Positions 35,873 to 46,130 of a stretch of DNA of 64,000 nt are shown here, one piece after another. The position numbers and the translations under genes were made by a program. Every line of letters starts with the position of its first letter. Position 1 is the first letter of the stretch. The notes beneath the pieces were generated by a model. That model was not told where the DNA came from. It saw nothing but the letters and a program-made list of their open reading frames with translations, and made no database searches. Origin of the DNA: Cavia porcellus (Eukaryota; Chordata; Mammalia; Rodentia; Caviidae); assembly GCF_034190915.1 (NCBI RefSeq), contig NW_026947493.1:42588501-42652500 (forward strand), in the 5' to 3' direction.

Positions 35873-36332
35873 AGACGTATGTTTTGTCTCGGCGGCCTAA
35901 GATTTCTAAGCCCCCTTTGGAGCGTCCATGTCTATTAGCCAATACGTCCCGCAGCGGACAACTTGGGCCTGCAACACCTCACGTGTGACACTTTTTGCCC
36001 CCCAGAGTGGGATGTCTCTTAGCAAACTCCAGGACCCTGCCCTTGCTCCTAAGCCTCTCCGGGTGTTTCCCGAGCTGCCGAGTCATACGGCCGGAACGAA
36101 CGCTGCCACGCTGGTCCCCGATGCCGGCTCCTCAGGCCGCGGGCGACTGCTCCTGAGATCCGGGCCGCGACCGCGAGAGGAGGCCGTGAGGACAGGAGGG
36201 TCCGCGGGGAACTGGTGTCATGTTCTAGGACCGCAGCACTAGGGAAGAGAGCACCGTAAATGTACTCTAAGCTCGAATCCTACAACGTGATACGAGGTTA
36301 AGATGATAAGCCGGCACCGCTGCGTGCTGCCC

Positions 36333-36421
36333 CCTTCGATAGCTCAGCTGGTAGAGCGGAGGACTGTAGGCGCATGTCCGCGGACATCCTTAGGTCGCTG
36401 GTTCGATTCCGGCTCGAAGGA
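36333..36421 (+). tRNA. tRNA-Tyr (GTA) with 16-nt intron
   Basis: Acceptor CCTTCGA pairs with TCGAAGG, discriminator A. A box TAGCTCAGCTGG and B box GGTTCGATTCC are intact. Anticodon GTA is at 36366-36368 and the intron is 36370-36385, at the canonical position one base 3' of the anticodon. Mature length is 73 nt. All eukaryotic tRNA-Tyr genes carry such an intron, removed by the TSEN endonuclease. TTTT at 36434-36437 and a longer run at 36441-36445 serve as Pol III terminators. Confidence 0.96.
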
Positions 36422-36536
36422 GAGACGGCTTAATTTTGCATTTTTAATGCGATCGAAAGCGCTTCCGCAAAATTTCTTGTGTTTCAGTGTTCTAACGCTT
36501 CTCTAGAGCAACAGATAGACCACCGCCCCTAGCGGT

Positions 36537-36609
36537 GGGGGATTAGCTCAAATGGTAGAGCGCTCGCTTAGCATGCGAGAGGTAGCGGGATCGATGCCCG
36601 CATCCTCCA
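36537..36609 (+). tRNA. tRNA-Ala (AGC)
   Basis: 73 nt. Acceptor GGGGGAT pairs with ATCCTCC (one G-U), discriminator A. Anticodon AGC is at 36570-36572. D arm TAGCTCAAATGG and T arm GCGGGATCGATGCCCGC are intact. It lies 115 bp after tRNA-Tyr on the same strand. The downstream terminator is weak (TTTATTT) with no strict TTTT run nearby, which may permit some read-through. Confidence 0.95.
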
Positions 36610-37217
36610 ATGTTTATTTCTTGACGTTTCTCTTTCAAAACTTTGGCATCAGCCTGAACTCTATCTGAAAAGTCAGACATCAAATAAAAATAAGGTGATA
36701 GTAAGGATATCGCTTTGTAAAACTTCCATGCAAGCCATGGTGGGTGCTGGTTGTGCTAATGTAAGTATTTCGAACTCTTTTGTTTGGCGAAATTCACATT
36801 AGTTTTCTTTCACAACAGCAACCAAATGCCGTAATATCTATTGCCTCTCCGACTTCCATTGTAATTTCTGTTTAATGTCTATAACTTCAGCCGCGCATAG
36901 TTAGGGGAAACCCGCAGACAGAAACACAACAAGAAACAGAAAACATGGAAAGGGACGCTGACTGAAGTTTGCTAAACTGAGCAAAGAGACTTTTGTGATT
37001 CATCTCCCTCCAATAGATAGAGTGCGCTCTTCAGGCAGAACCAAGGGGGACAGGCCAAGGCAAGGAATACCTGGAGAGGAGATAAAAGGGCAGTTTGCTT
37101 TTAGAATTCGATTCTACTGTCAGTGTCCTAGGAACTAGCAGCCAGCGCCAAGAGAAAATTAACTGGCAAATAGTTCCACCTAGGACTCCTCTTGAGTGCA
37201 ACTTTATTTAAAACAAA

Positions 37218-37248
<31 letters not shown>

Positions 37249-37859
37249 CTTCCAAGATCCAGAGCCTGGACTGAGCATACACAAAGATTTTTTTATAGTA
37301 ATGAATTCTCTCAACCATAATTTTGTGAAATAGTCATCCTATTAAAGCCATCCTGTTGCTCAGAACACAAATCTTCCAGACAACAGCAGAATTATGAACA
37401 TTTTTGAAGATTACAGTAAATAATTAGTAATTCTTTACTTTTTTTTATACTATAAGGTCCTTGATAAATTATATGTTTTGTTACCATATGTTAGGGGTTT
37501 TGTTTATTTTTTGTTTTTGTATAACTTTCTGTGGGTTATTGCTATATCTTCCTTTTTTCTATTTTTATTTCATATTCAATATAGTTTTAGGATCAAATGT
37601 ATGTGAGTCACTTAAAATATATAATTATGTTCATGAAAACACATTTTAAAGAAAAAAAATCCTTTTAACTGTGACAAAATGGATAAGAAATATGTACTAA
37701 GGCCCAGGAACAAGAATGACTATACCAGGACCCCCAGGTGGAACACCAGTGCTTGTGGTGGTTGACACCAGTCAGAACTCAAACATGTCAAAGTCACCAG
37801 CCCATGTGGGGATTGGAAATCACATAAAAAGTTCGAAGCTGTAAATAGGGAGGTAGTAT
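36610..37859. other. Intergenic sequence with (CA)n microsatellite
   Basis: No gene seen. A perfect CA repeat occupies 37221-37248. The AT content rises again after about 37300. Confidence 0.5.
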
Positions 37860-38060
37860 TGCATAGTGGTTAGTCATGGAACCTATGAAACTTGATGCCT
37901 GTTTTGGCTTTGCTACTCTGCACTATATGACCTTGTGGCCTAATATTTAGTTACTTCCGTTTCCTCATTTGTAAAATAGGGGTGCTAGTAATGGTCACTT
38001 GCTTTTAATAAAGATATTACTTGTAAATTTCTTAGTATCTTAAGGTAAGCACACACAATA
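37860..38060 (+). repeat. MIR SINE fragment
   Basis: 'ttgctactctgcactatatg', 'gaccttg', 'ttcctcatttgtaaaatagg' in MIR order. Confidence 0.7.
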
Positions 38061-38372
38061 AGCATTAGCTCTTATTGACACAGGAGAAAGAGAAGGGAAA
38101 GGAAGAAGGCAGTGAAGGAAGCAGGAAAGAGAGAGGAAAGGGCATAAACATTAAGTACCATTTTCTTGGAAAATGCAGAGCCTGAGACGTATTTCAGCAC
38201 CTCGAGGCCTGGTTAACCATGCCTTATTATGCTGCTGGAAAGGTGGTGGTTGGATCTAATAGACCTACTGTGCAAGGAAAGTAGAACAACCCTAAAAACT
38301 CAGAGTGATGGATAAATGCATTATGGTATTACCATGTAATCGAATATGTATAGCTATTAAAAGTATATTTGG

Positions 38373-38565
38373 GCCAGGGGTATAGCTCAGTGGCACACTG
38401 TATTTAAGAACTTGCACCTAGGCATAGTATCAGCACTCTGGGAGTCTGGGCAAGAGGATTACAAATTCAACTGCACCAAAGTAATTTAGCAAAACTGCTA
38501 AATACAGCTCAGAGTGAGGCCCTGGGTTCAATCTCCAAATACTGAAAATCAAAGAAAAAAAAAAT
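38373..38565 (+). mobile_element. ID-B1-ID composite SINE
   Basis: Starts as an ID element (GGGTATAGCTCAGTGGCAC), turns into a B1-like segment ('atcagcactctgggagtctg', 'gaggattacaaattcaa'), then returns to ID sequence ('agctcagagtgaggccctgg', 'gttcaatctcc') with an A-rich end. Either a B1 inserted into an ID or a recombined dimer. Confidence 0.6.
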
Positions 38566-38924
38566 CTACGTGAGGAAGGATTAATAACTGAATTCTAAGC
38601 AAACCAAGTACTTATGGAGCAATATAAATAATAACATAAACAAGCATAAATTACAAAAACTAGGAAATGCATTAAAATGTTAACAGTAGTAATTAATCTT
38701 TTTCCCTAAAGTTTCAAAATACTTTGTTTTCTGAAATAAATATTATTTTTAACTGGAAATATAAATGACTAAAAGTTTAACAACTAATATGTATTTAATA
38801 CTTTCTACAAGCTAAATGCAGTTCCAAGTACTTTAAATGTATTAACTAATTTACTTTTCTCATAAAACAGCAGGGCCAATGACTTCAGTAATGAACTTTA
38901 TTGAACATTTAAGAAAAATATGTC

Positions 38925-39375
38925 AATTGAAAAGAGAGGCCTTCCCAACTCATTGTATAAAGTCAGCATTACCCTGATAACAAAACCAAGTAAATACAGT
39001 AGAAAAGAAAATTATAGATCGGTATTCCTCATGAATAGAAATGCAAAAATTCTCACCAAAATTTTAGCCAATTAAACCCAACAATAGATTAAATACAGGA
39101 AAACAAGTCATGTACAAGTGGAATTTAGCCCAGGAGTACAGGACTAGTTCACCTTCAAAAGTCAATGTAATTTGCCATATTAAACAGACTAAAGGAATAT
39201 TTGACCAAATTCATTGTCTATTCCTGATTTTTATACTGTCAGCAAACTCGGAAAGGAAGGGAATTTCATCAACCTGATAAGAGACATTGATGCCATGAAG
39301 CCAACATTATACTTACTGGTTAAAGACTGAACGTATTTCTCCTCAGTTCAGGAACAAGACAAGGATATCAGTTCT
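38925..39375 (+). mobile_element. Old L1 ORF2 fragment (reverse-transcriptase part)
   Basis: Plus-strand translation gives broken RT motifs: a [16 protein letters not shown] block, 'aatgcaaaaattctcacc', then a 'gttcaggaacaagacaagga' (RQG motif) ending. Many stops; older than the other L1 copies. Confidence 0.7.
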
Positions 39376-39558
39376 GGGTTTTCAGCAGTAACCAGTGTAA
39401 TAAGACAATAAAAATGAAGTAATATATCTAAATTAATTTTAAAAAGAACTATTTTATTTTTTAAAATACTGATTACATATTGAGATGATAATATTTTAGA
39501 TGTTTTGAGATTAAAGAAAATATATTAATAGAATTAATTTAATTTCTTTCTTTTTTAG

Positions 39559-39769
39559 GGTTGTTTTGTTTTGTTTATTTTTCCCAGCACAGAGAATTGA
39601 ACACAGGGCTTTCACATTGAGCTACATCCCCAGTCTATTTTTGTTGATTATTGTGAGACAGGGCCTCCCTAAGTTTCTGAATTGACCAATTTGGACTTCT
39701 ACTTGTAATGCTCCTGCTTCTTCCTATCACAGTGCTAGAATTACAGGCACGTATCCTCACACCTGGCTT
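39559..39769 (-). mobile_element. B4-like (ID + B1) composite SINE
   Basis: Antisense ID part ('gaacacagggctttcacatt', 'gagctacatccccag') followed by antisense B1 part ('tgagacagggcctc', 'agaattacaggcacgta', 'cacacctggc'). Confidence 0.75.
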
Positions 39770-42430
39770 TCTTTGCAACTTTTTGAATATGATTGCTAGA
39801 AAATTGAAAAGTCACATATGATTCATATTTGTCATTCATTACTAATATTTGTCATCTCATTTCTTTGGGAAGTCCAGTTTAAAGATATGGGCAGGAGCCA
39901 AATCACATCAAACCTTTGGGATCACAGTGATTAACGGCTTTATCATAGTTTTAATGTGATGATTTATGGAATTTAAATAATGAGTGACATATGAGGAATA
40001 GATTTCAGAAAGCAAGAGTGAATTAGAGAAAGCACTTAGGAGGCTGGGTACTGCGAAGAGTGTGGTATGAAAGGGTTTCTGGACCCAAAAGAGAACTTTA
40101 GACACGTGCCATTGGTAAGACCTTGGGCTAAAGTTTTTGCTACTTGTTGGGACAGTCACTGTTTAATTCTGGCATGTGAATTATGCCAAGAAGTGTTCAG
40201 AGGAAAGTACACTGTGTTAGCTTTTTAACATTTCCTCAGATATCTTTATGATCAAGTAAAATTTATAAACAACAGATTTGAAGAAGGAGCAATACAAAAG
40301 CTTTCAATTTCAGTTTATTACAAACTATTTAATAAAAGAAATGCCAGTGTTAGTTTCTACGTGTCTTACTAGTTAGTTCATTTCTCCATGATTTTCAATT
40401 TCATAACGTTTCTTTTATTAAAACTTTTAAAATTATATATCCAAACTGTCTGTTACCAAAAGACAGCTAAATTAAAAAGATTAACAATGTAGCTACGAGG
40501 AAACTGCAAAGTATTTTGTGGATGTATGAGTCACATCCTTGGTGTAAGGAAATGGTCTGAGTCGTTTTACTGGAGAGAGGGGTTTTGGTCATGTGTGTTT
40601 TTTCAGTAACTTTTAGTAGTGGGGATTGAACCAAGGGCTTGCATATGCTAGGAAAATGCTCTACCAGTGAACTATATTCCCAGCTTCAGTGACTTTTAGA
40701 CTTGTTCTGTAGAGGCAAATTCATAAGAAAAAACAATATTAAAAGTACTTTTTTGAAGCATCCCCTGAGTTATAGGAGACCAAAGGAAATAACATGATAC
40801 TTCAACATATGTTTCTTGTTGAGAGATGCATTATATCTGACAGGACTAAGACGCAGAGCCTGGTACTTAGAACACCAGCTCACCTAAATTTCAAATGAGG
40901 TATGGTGAGGGCACCAATCAAATGTGGTGCCCTCACTAATCAAGGGAGGGAATGATGGGTGGATAGGTATTTCAGAGAGAACTAAAAACTTTGTTGCTTT
41001 AATTTAAAATGACCTAACTCATTTTAACATGATATTAAAATAATTTTCAGGAGATTTGATGGAGGCTGGAGTTTAACCTGAAAGTCTTGATTTACTCATG
41101 TCCTAGTTTTCTAGCCTTTCTAAACCTCCTTCAGCAATCCCCCAACTCTGTGCCTTTTTTTATTCTCTCCTATTTTTAAGAATTTAGTCAACCATCAGCT
41201 TTCTTATTTCTATTTGATACAAGAAAACCAAAAATGTCCTTCCTACCTTAAAGGTTGAACCACAAGCAACATCAGTTTTCCAACTGTTGCCTTCTTTCCC
41301 TCTGTGCTCTGCACCATTGCTTTGCTTTAAAGTGTATCTATTTTTCTGTTTTCTTCGGCCTTCCTCTTATCTGACTATACATCCTATTGGATTTGAGGAA
41401 CATATTGTTGAGCTAAGGATGTTCTGGAATCTTCAGGAAGATTACTACCCCTAATACCAATTTGCAGAAGCATTTCTAAACCTCCTGTGCCTAGAAGGCT
41501 CTAACCTATTTTGGAAGTTAGGAAAATAACTGCTATTGCTTTTCTATTAAGAGGCCAACGTGGGTTCACATCACTCTAGTAACAGAGTGCAGAATTCACA
41601 GAAAGAAAGTGACCCAATCCCTATTGGAGAATCCTTCATATACATTTTTGATGTTCTCCAAAGATTTTTTATATCTCTGGTTATAAGGCCTGTTGTCCAT
41701 GGGGGTAACCACTAGCCACATGTGACCATTTAAATATAAATTGAAATTAAATAAAGTTTGAAAATCATTTCCAGAGTTGCTTCATTACACACTGAAATAC
41801 TGAGCAGCCACATATGGCTAAAGGTTGTACAGTACAAATAGGGAATATTCCTATCATCATAGGTAATTGCCTCATACTGCTCCATTCTAGTACACGGTGC
41901 TACAGCTTAGCAAGATCGCAGGCTCTGCAGTCAAAAGATGTTCTCTGAGTCTGCATTACAATTTTGCAACCATGTGACTCTGGACAACCACTTTGTTCAG
42001 CCACAGCTGGCTCCATGGCCATAATAATACCTTTTAGAAAGAGCTATTACACAAAGCAGTTGGTATGCAGTACGTGTTTATTACACTGCATTGTACTGAT
42101 ATAGAAGTAGAAGTAATTTTAGAATCCCCTTTTCTCTTTCCTGAGATAGCAGACTGAAGGTTTATTTTGTAATAAAGAATTTGACTGGCCTTTATCTCAA
42201 CTTTCTCTGTCAGAACCTTTAAATCCTTAGATTTCCATTTGAGCCTTGATAATTTATGCAAATAAGCGACTTAGAAGGGGGCTTACCAGGACAGAAAGAG
42301 CAACTATGTGATTAGGATGTTGGGATTTTGAGCCATGGAATATCTGCTTAGCCTCCCAGGAGGCAGAGAGGGCTAGAGACTGAGGGCAATCCTGTGGCCA
42401 GTGATTCAATCAATCATGCCTGTGTAATGA
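39770..42430. other. Intergenic sequence with scattered old repeats
   Basis: Contains an ID SINE on minus at 40606-40688. A repeat at 41690-41840 has 'actagccacatgtgacc' and 'ccacatatggct' words recalling an old hAT-type element. A MIR fragment lies at 41920-42030 ('aaccatgtgactctgg'). No gene seen. Confidence 0.5.
40606..40688 (-). mobile_element. ID-type SINE
   Basis: 'gtggggattgaaccaaggg' and 'ctaccagtgaactatattcc' are antisense ID boxes. Confidence 0.75.
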
Positions 42431-42509
42431 AAACCAGATAAAATCTGGATGGAGAAGCTTAGAGAGAGACCCTGGTTACTAACACTGTTTCAGGGCATGG
42501 AGGGAAGTG

Positions 42510-43607
42510 TCAAGACAAAGGGAGCCCGGTGCCTCTGCTACCCGGACACAACAGCTGAGGCCGCCAGGGACTTCAAATTTGTCTGGGATCACCCTCAGCA
42601 GACTCACCCAAGAGAGCAAAGCTTGAAGGAAAGACCACCCATTTGGCTTTGTGGCTGTCCCTGCCAAGAATCCCGATGGCACAGTGAACCTGATGAACAG
42701 GGGGGTGCACCATCCCAGGGAAGAAGGAGATTCCCAGGGAAGGAGGCTTATTCAACCTGCAGATGCTCTCAAAGGTGATTATCCATCCTCACCACCAAAA
42801 TGTAAATTTTAGCTGCCACTCTTCCACCTGAATGTGTACCCCTCGGACACAGTGTGCCTGTCCATCCTGGAGGAAGACAAAAACTGGAGGCCAGCCATCA
42901 TGATCAAACAGATCTTACTAGGACTACAGGAACTTCTAAATGAACCAGACATCCAAGACCCAGTTCAAGCAGAGGCCTGCATTATCTACTGCCAAAACAG
43001 AGTGGAATATGAGAAAAGGGTTTGAGCACAAGCCAAGAAGTTTGCACCCTCGTAAGCAGTGGCCCTGTGGTTCTGCAGAAAGGAAGGGATTGGTTTGGCA
43101 AGAACTCCTTTACACCTTTTGCAAATCTAGAGTCGCTCACAGGGTCACTTGTCACCTGGGAGGGCTGGGCAATCGCCATCACCATTCCTGCCACTGGCAT
43201 AAAGTTTTCATCCGCTGAATCACCCCATTTTCATAAGGATCTCTTCCTTCAGTCTTTTGTATTTCTGATTGCAATGTAAAACCTGCTTTTATTTTAATAT
43301 TGATGTCAGTTTTTCAATTGCTGTAAAATTATACACCTTTGTACTTGGGTAAGTCCCCTAGGTGCTAGTCCTGTGCTCTCAGAGGCAGGCATGCTTCCTC
43401 AAAGCAGTCCTTAGCTTCTCTGGCTGGCTGTATGCAAAGAAAATCACTTGCCCCTCTGGCCCCTCATCCACTCTCCTCGGAACTTGGGCTGTGTTGCTTA
43501 TGAGCCTCAGATCCAAAGTCAGCTAGTGTCTCAATTCTGCATCACTTCCTTTGTGTTTATGTGGCATTTTGTCTATGTTGCTGTTTATATATAAAATAAT
43601 AATAAAA
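42510..43607 (+). pseudogene. UBE2I: Processed pseudogene of UBE2I (UBC9)
   Basis: UBE2I is the SUMO-conjugating E2 enzyme. The copy is intronless and spans 5' UTR, coding region and most of the 3' UTR. The start ATG is TTG at 42579. The Trp in the KAWRKDHPFG region is a TGA stop (about 42624). A one-base insertion in a G-run near 42700 shifts the frame, and a TAG follows near 42814. The C-terminal half is open at 42834-43025: [19 protein letters not shown] keeps the catalytic Cys (42855-42857), then [14 protein letters not shown] and [11 protein letters not shown], ending where an Arg codon became TGA. 3' UTR similarity runs to an A-rich end at about 43600. Clearly non-coding. The 5' boundary is approximate. 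Confidence 0.93.
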
Positions 43608-43619
43608 ATACTCTGTCCC

Positions 43620-43910
43620 AGAGGACAATTGGTCCTGATTTCACTGGGAGAGGACAGAGAAGTTTCACATTTGTGAATGCCCAACCAGACCTTGCTGTTT
43701 GTTTCTTTTGACTAATCTTAATTCATACTACTATTTTTTCCTCTAATAAAATTGTAATCATAACTATAGTACTTTCTTAAATTCTGTGCTACTGTAGCAA
43801 ATCATCAAGTTGAAGAAGCAATGAGAACCCCCAATTTATTGACAGTTGTTCAGCTTGCAGAGAACCTGGGGCCCCAGAGTTTGCTGGTAGATTCTGAAGG
43901 GAGAGAAGTC
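43620..43910 (+). mobile_element. ERVL-type LTR remnant (MLT2/LTR16-like)
   Basis: Carries 'aatcttaattcatactac', 'ctctaataaaattgtaatca', 'gcaaatcatcaagttg' and 'gagaacccccaatttattg', in the order of the 3' half of old ERVL-group LTRs. Only LTR sequence is present; no internal viral genes. Confidence 0.6.
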
Positions 43911-43911
43911 T

Positions 43912-46130
43912 TTTTTTAATTAAAAAAAGATAAAACAATTTCATAACAAAATAATTGGAGAATAACAATAGTTAATACATTGCATATTCTTATCTTTAGT
44001 TACTCAGAGTACAAAATATTGGCATAAAATATTCTCCAATATATATGAGCACAAACCTTCTCTATGGACTAACAGACACTAATAGTATAACTAACTTGCA
44101 TTTTTTCTCCTTTTTCCCTTCCTTCCTTTTCCTATCACCCCTCCTGGTTCTTTTTTCCATTTTAAAAATTTATTCCCATTTCACAGTACCTGTTGTACAT
44201 TCTAGACTTTATTTACTCTTTCAGTTTCTCACACCATGGAGATAATGCATTGTTTACACATGTGAATATGATTTATTTCACTTATGAGTATGGTCTCAAG
44301 TTGCATTCATTTACCTGTAAGTCTCATTTATCCTTCTTTATGGCCATGTAGTATTCCATTGTATAAAAATACCACATCTGTATGATATATTCCTTGACTG
44401 ATGGACATTTGTATTGCTTCCAAGACTTCACTGTTATAAATTGTGCTGCTATAAAAATGAATGCACATATATTGCTGTGGTACAATGTTTTTAATTCCTC
44501 TGGAAAAATATCCAGAAAGAAGGTCAAATGGGACCTCTAATCCTAGCTGTTCAAGAAATCTCCAAACTGATTTCCACAGCGGTTACCCTAGTCTATTAGT
44601 CTATACTGCCACCAACAGTGGAGAAGGGTTTCTTTTTTGCCACACCCCCTCCAGCATTTGTTATTGGTTGATTTCTTAATGTTAGGCATTCTTTCTGGAG
44701 TGGAATCTCAGCGTTCCTTTAATTTGCATCTCTCAAATGTTAAACATTCTTTCATATATTTATTTGATATTTGTATTTCTTCATTGAGAAGTGCATATTC
44801 ATCTCACATACCCATTTTTTGATTGGGTCTTTGAATTTGGGGAGTCTGTTTTTTTGGTTCTTTATATATTCTAGTTATAAGTTCTTTGAGGGAGTTGGAC
44901 AAACCTTTTTCCCAATCTGTGGGTTATCTTTTCAGCCTTTTGGTGATTTTTTTTTGATGTGCAAAAGCTTTTTAATAAAATGAGATCCCAGTTGTTAATT
45001 CTCTGAAGTACTTCCTGTGCAGTTTGGGTTTTGTTCATGAACTCTCTGCCTACTTTCTCTTCCAGTAGAGAGTTTCTGTTTCAGTATTTAGATCTCTGAT
45101 CCATTTTGACTTTAGTTTAGTGCATGGTGATAGACATAGGTCTACCAGTTTTAGTCTTCATCATGTAGAGAGCCAGTTTTTCCAGCACCATTTATTAAAG
45201 AGGCTGTCTTTTCTCCAGTGAAAATTTGGCCTCTTTGTCAAAGACAAGGTAGCTGGCTGAGTGGGTTTGTATTTATGTCTGCAGCTTCTAATCTGTTCCA
45301 CTGATCCTCAGGTCTGCTTTTTGTTTTTGTTCTTTGTTTTGGCCATTACAATGATGATTTTTATCACAGTAGCCTTGTAGTATAATTTCAAGTGAGAAAT
45401 TATAATGCCCCCTGCCTTGTTTTGTTGTCCAGGACTGCCTTTGCTATTTTAGATCTTTTCTGGTTCCAAATGAATTTTAGGAATATTTCCTCTTGTTCTG
45501 TGAGGTATGCTAGTGGTATTTTGATTGAGATTGAATTAAATCTGCATAACAGTTTTGACAGTATGGCCATTTTCACAATGTTGGTTCTTCCTATCCAAGA
45601 GCAAGGAGACCCTTCCATTTTCTGATATCCTCTTTGATCTCCTTTTTCAGAGTACTGCAATTTTCAATCCATAGATCTTTTGCTTCCTTTGGTAGACTGA
45701 TTCCTAAGTATTTCACTTTTTTATGCCATGCTAAAGCCTTTTGTTTCCCTAATTTCTCTCTCAAAAATTTGTATGGAATGCTATTGATTTTTAGATGGTT
45801 TTTACCTCAATCTGATAAAAAAGAAACCATCTGTAGCAAACCAATAGCCCAGATCAATTTAAATGAGTAAAAACTGAAGGCTTTCATTCTAAAATCAGGA
45901 ACAAGGTAAGGATGTCCACCATCACCACTTCTATTCAATATAGCTCTGGAAACATTAGCCAGAGCAATCAGACAAGAGAGAGAAATAAAAGGAATAAAGA
46001 TAGGAAAAAGAAGAAGTTAAACTATCGCTATTTACAGATGACATGATATTCTGCACATAAGATCTCAAAAGCTTCACCAAAAGGCTTCCAGATTTAATAA
46101 GAAATTCAGTAGTATAGCTGGATACAAAGA
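43912..46130 (-). mobile_element. LINE-1 with 5' inversion (twin priming)
   Basis: From 45793 down to 43912 the sequence is minus-strand L1. It covers ORF2 from just after the RT core ([33 protein letters not shown]) to its end (MWYFYTMEYYMAIKKDK, stop at 44324) plus a purine-rich 3' UTR. From 45794 to 46130 the L1 sequence is on the plus strand: KLKAFILKSGTR, the CPPSPLLFN motif and TDDM, ending at a decayed GYK. The inverted piece ends in L1 coordinates where the minus part begins, so the two halves are adjacent pieces joined in opposite orientation. Confidence 0.85.

Larger units (their letters stand above)
35090..36260. promoter_or_regulatory. CpG-dense island surrounding the tRNA genes
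   Basis: CpG dinucleotides are frequent here (for example 35180-35250, 35610-35700, 36070-36210) and rare elsewhere in the window. Two identical GCGCATGC boxes (35641-35648, 35695-35702) match the core of NRF-1 sites. CCAAT occurs at 35718-35722 and 35939-35943. These are hallmarks of a housekeeping Pol II promoter. No coding exon is recognisable; a 104-codon ORF at 35928-36242 looks like a chance GC-rich frame. Confidence 0.65.

Noticed and set aside
35928..36242. 104-codon ORF in the CpG island
   Set aside because: No recognisable domain; long frames are expected by chance in GC-rich sequence where stop codons are rare.
42449..42778. 109-codon ORF at the start of the UBE2I copy
   Set aside because: It is out of the UBE2I frame for most of its length and starts upstream of the retroposed sequence; it is a by-product of the frameshifts.
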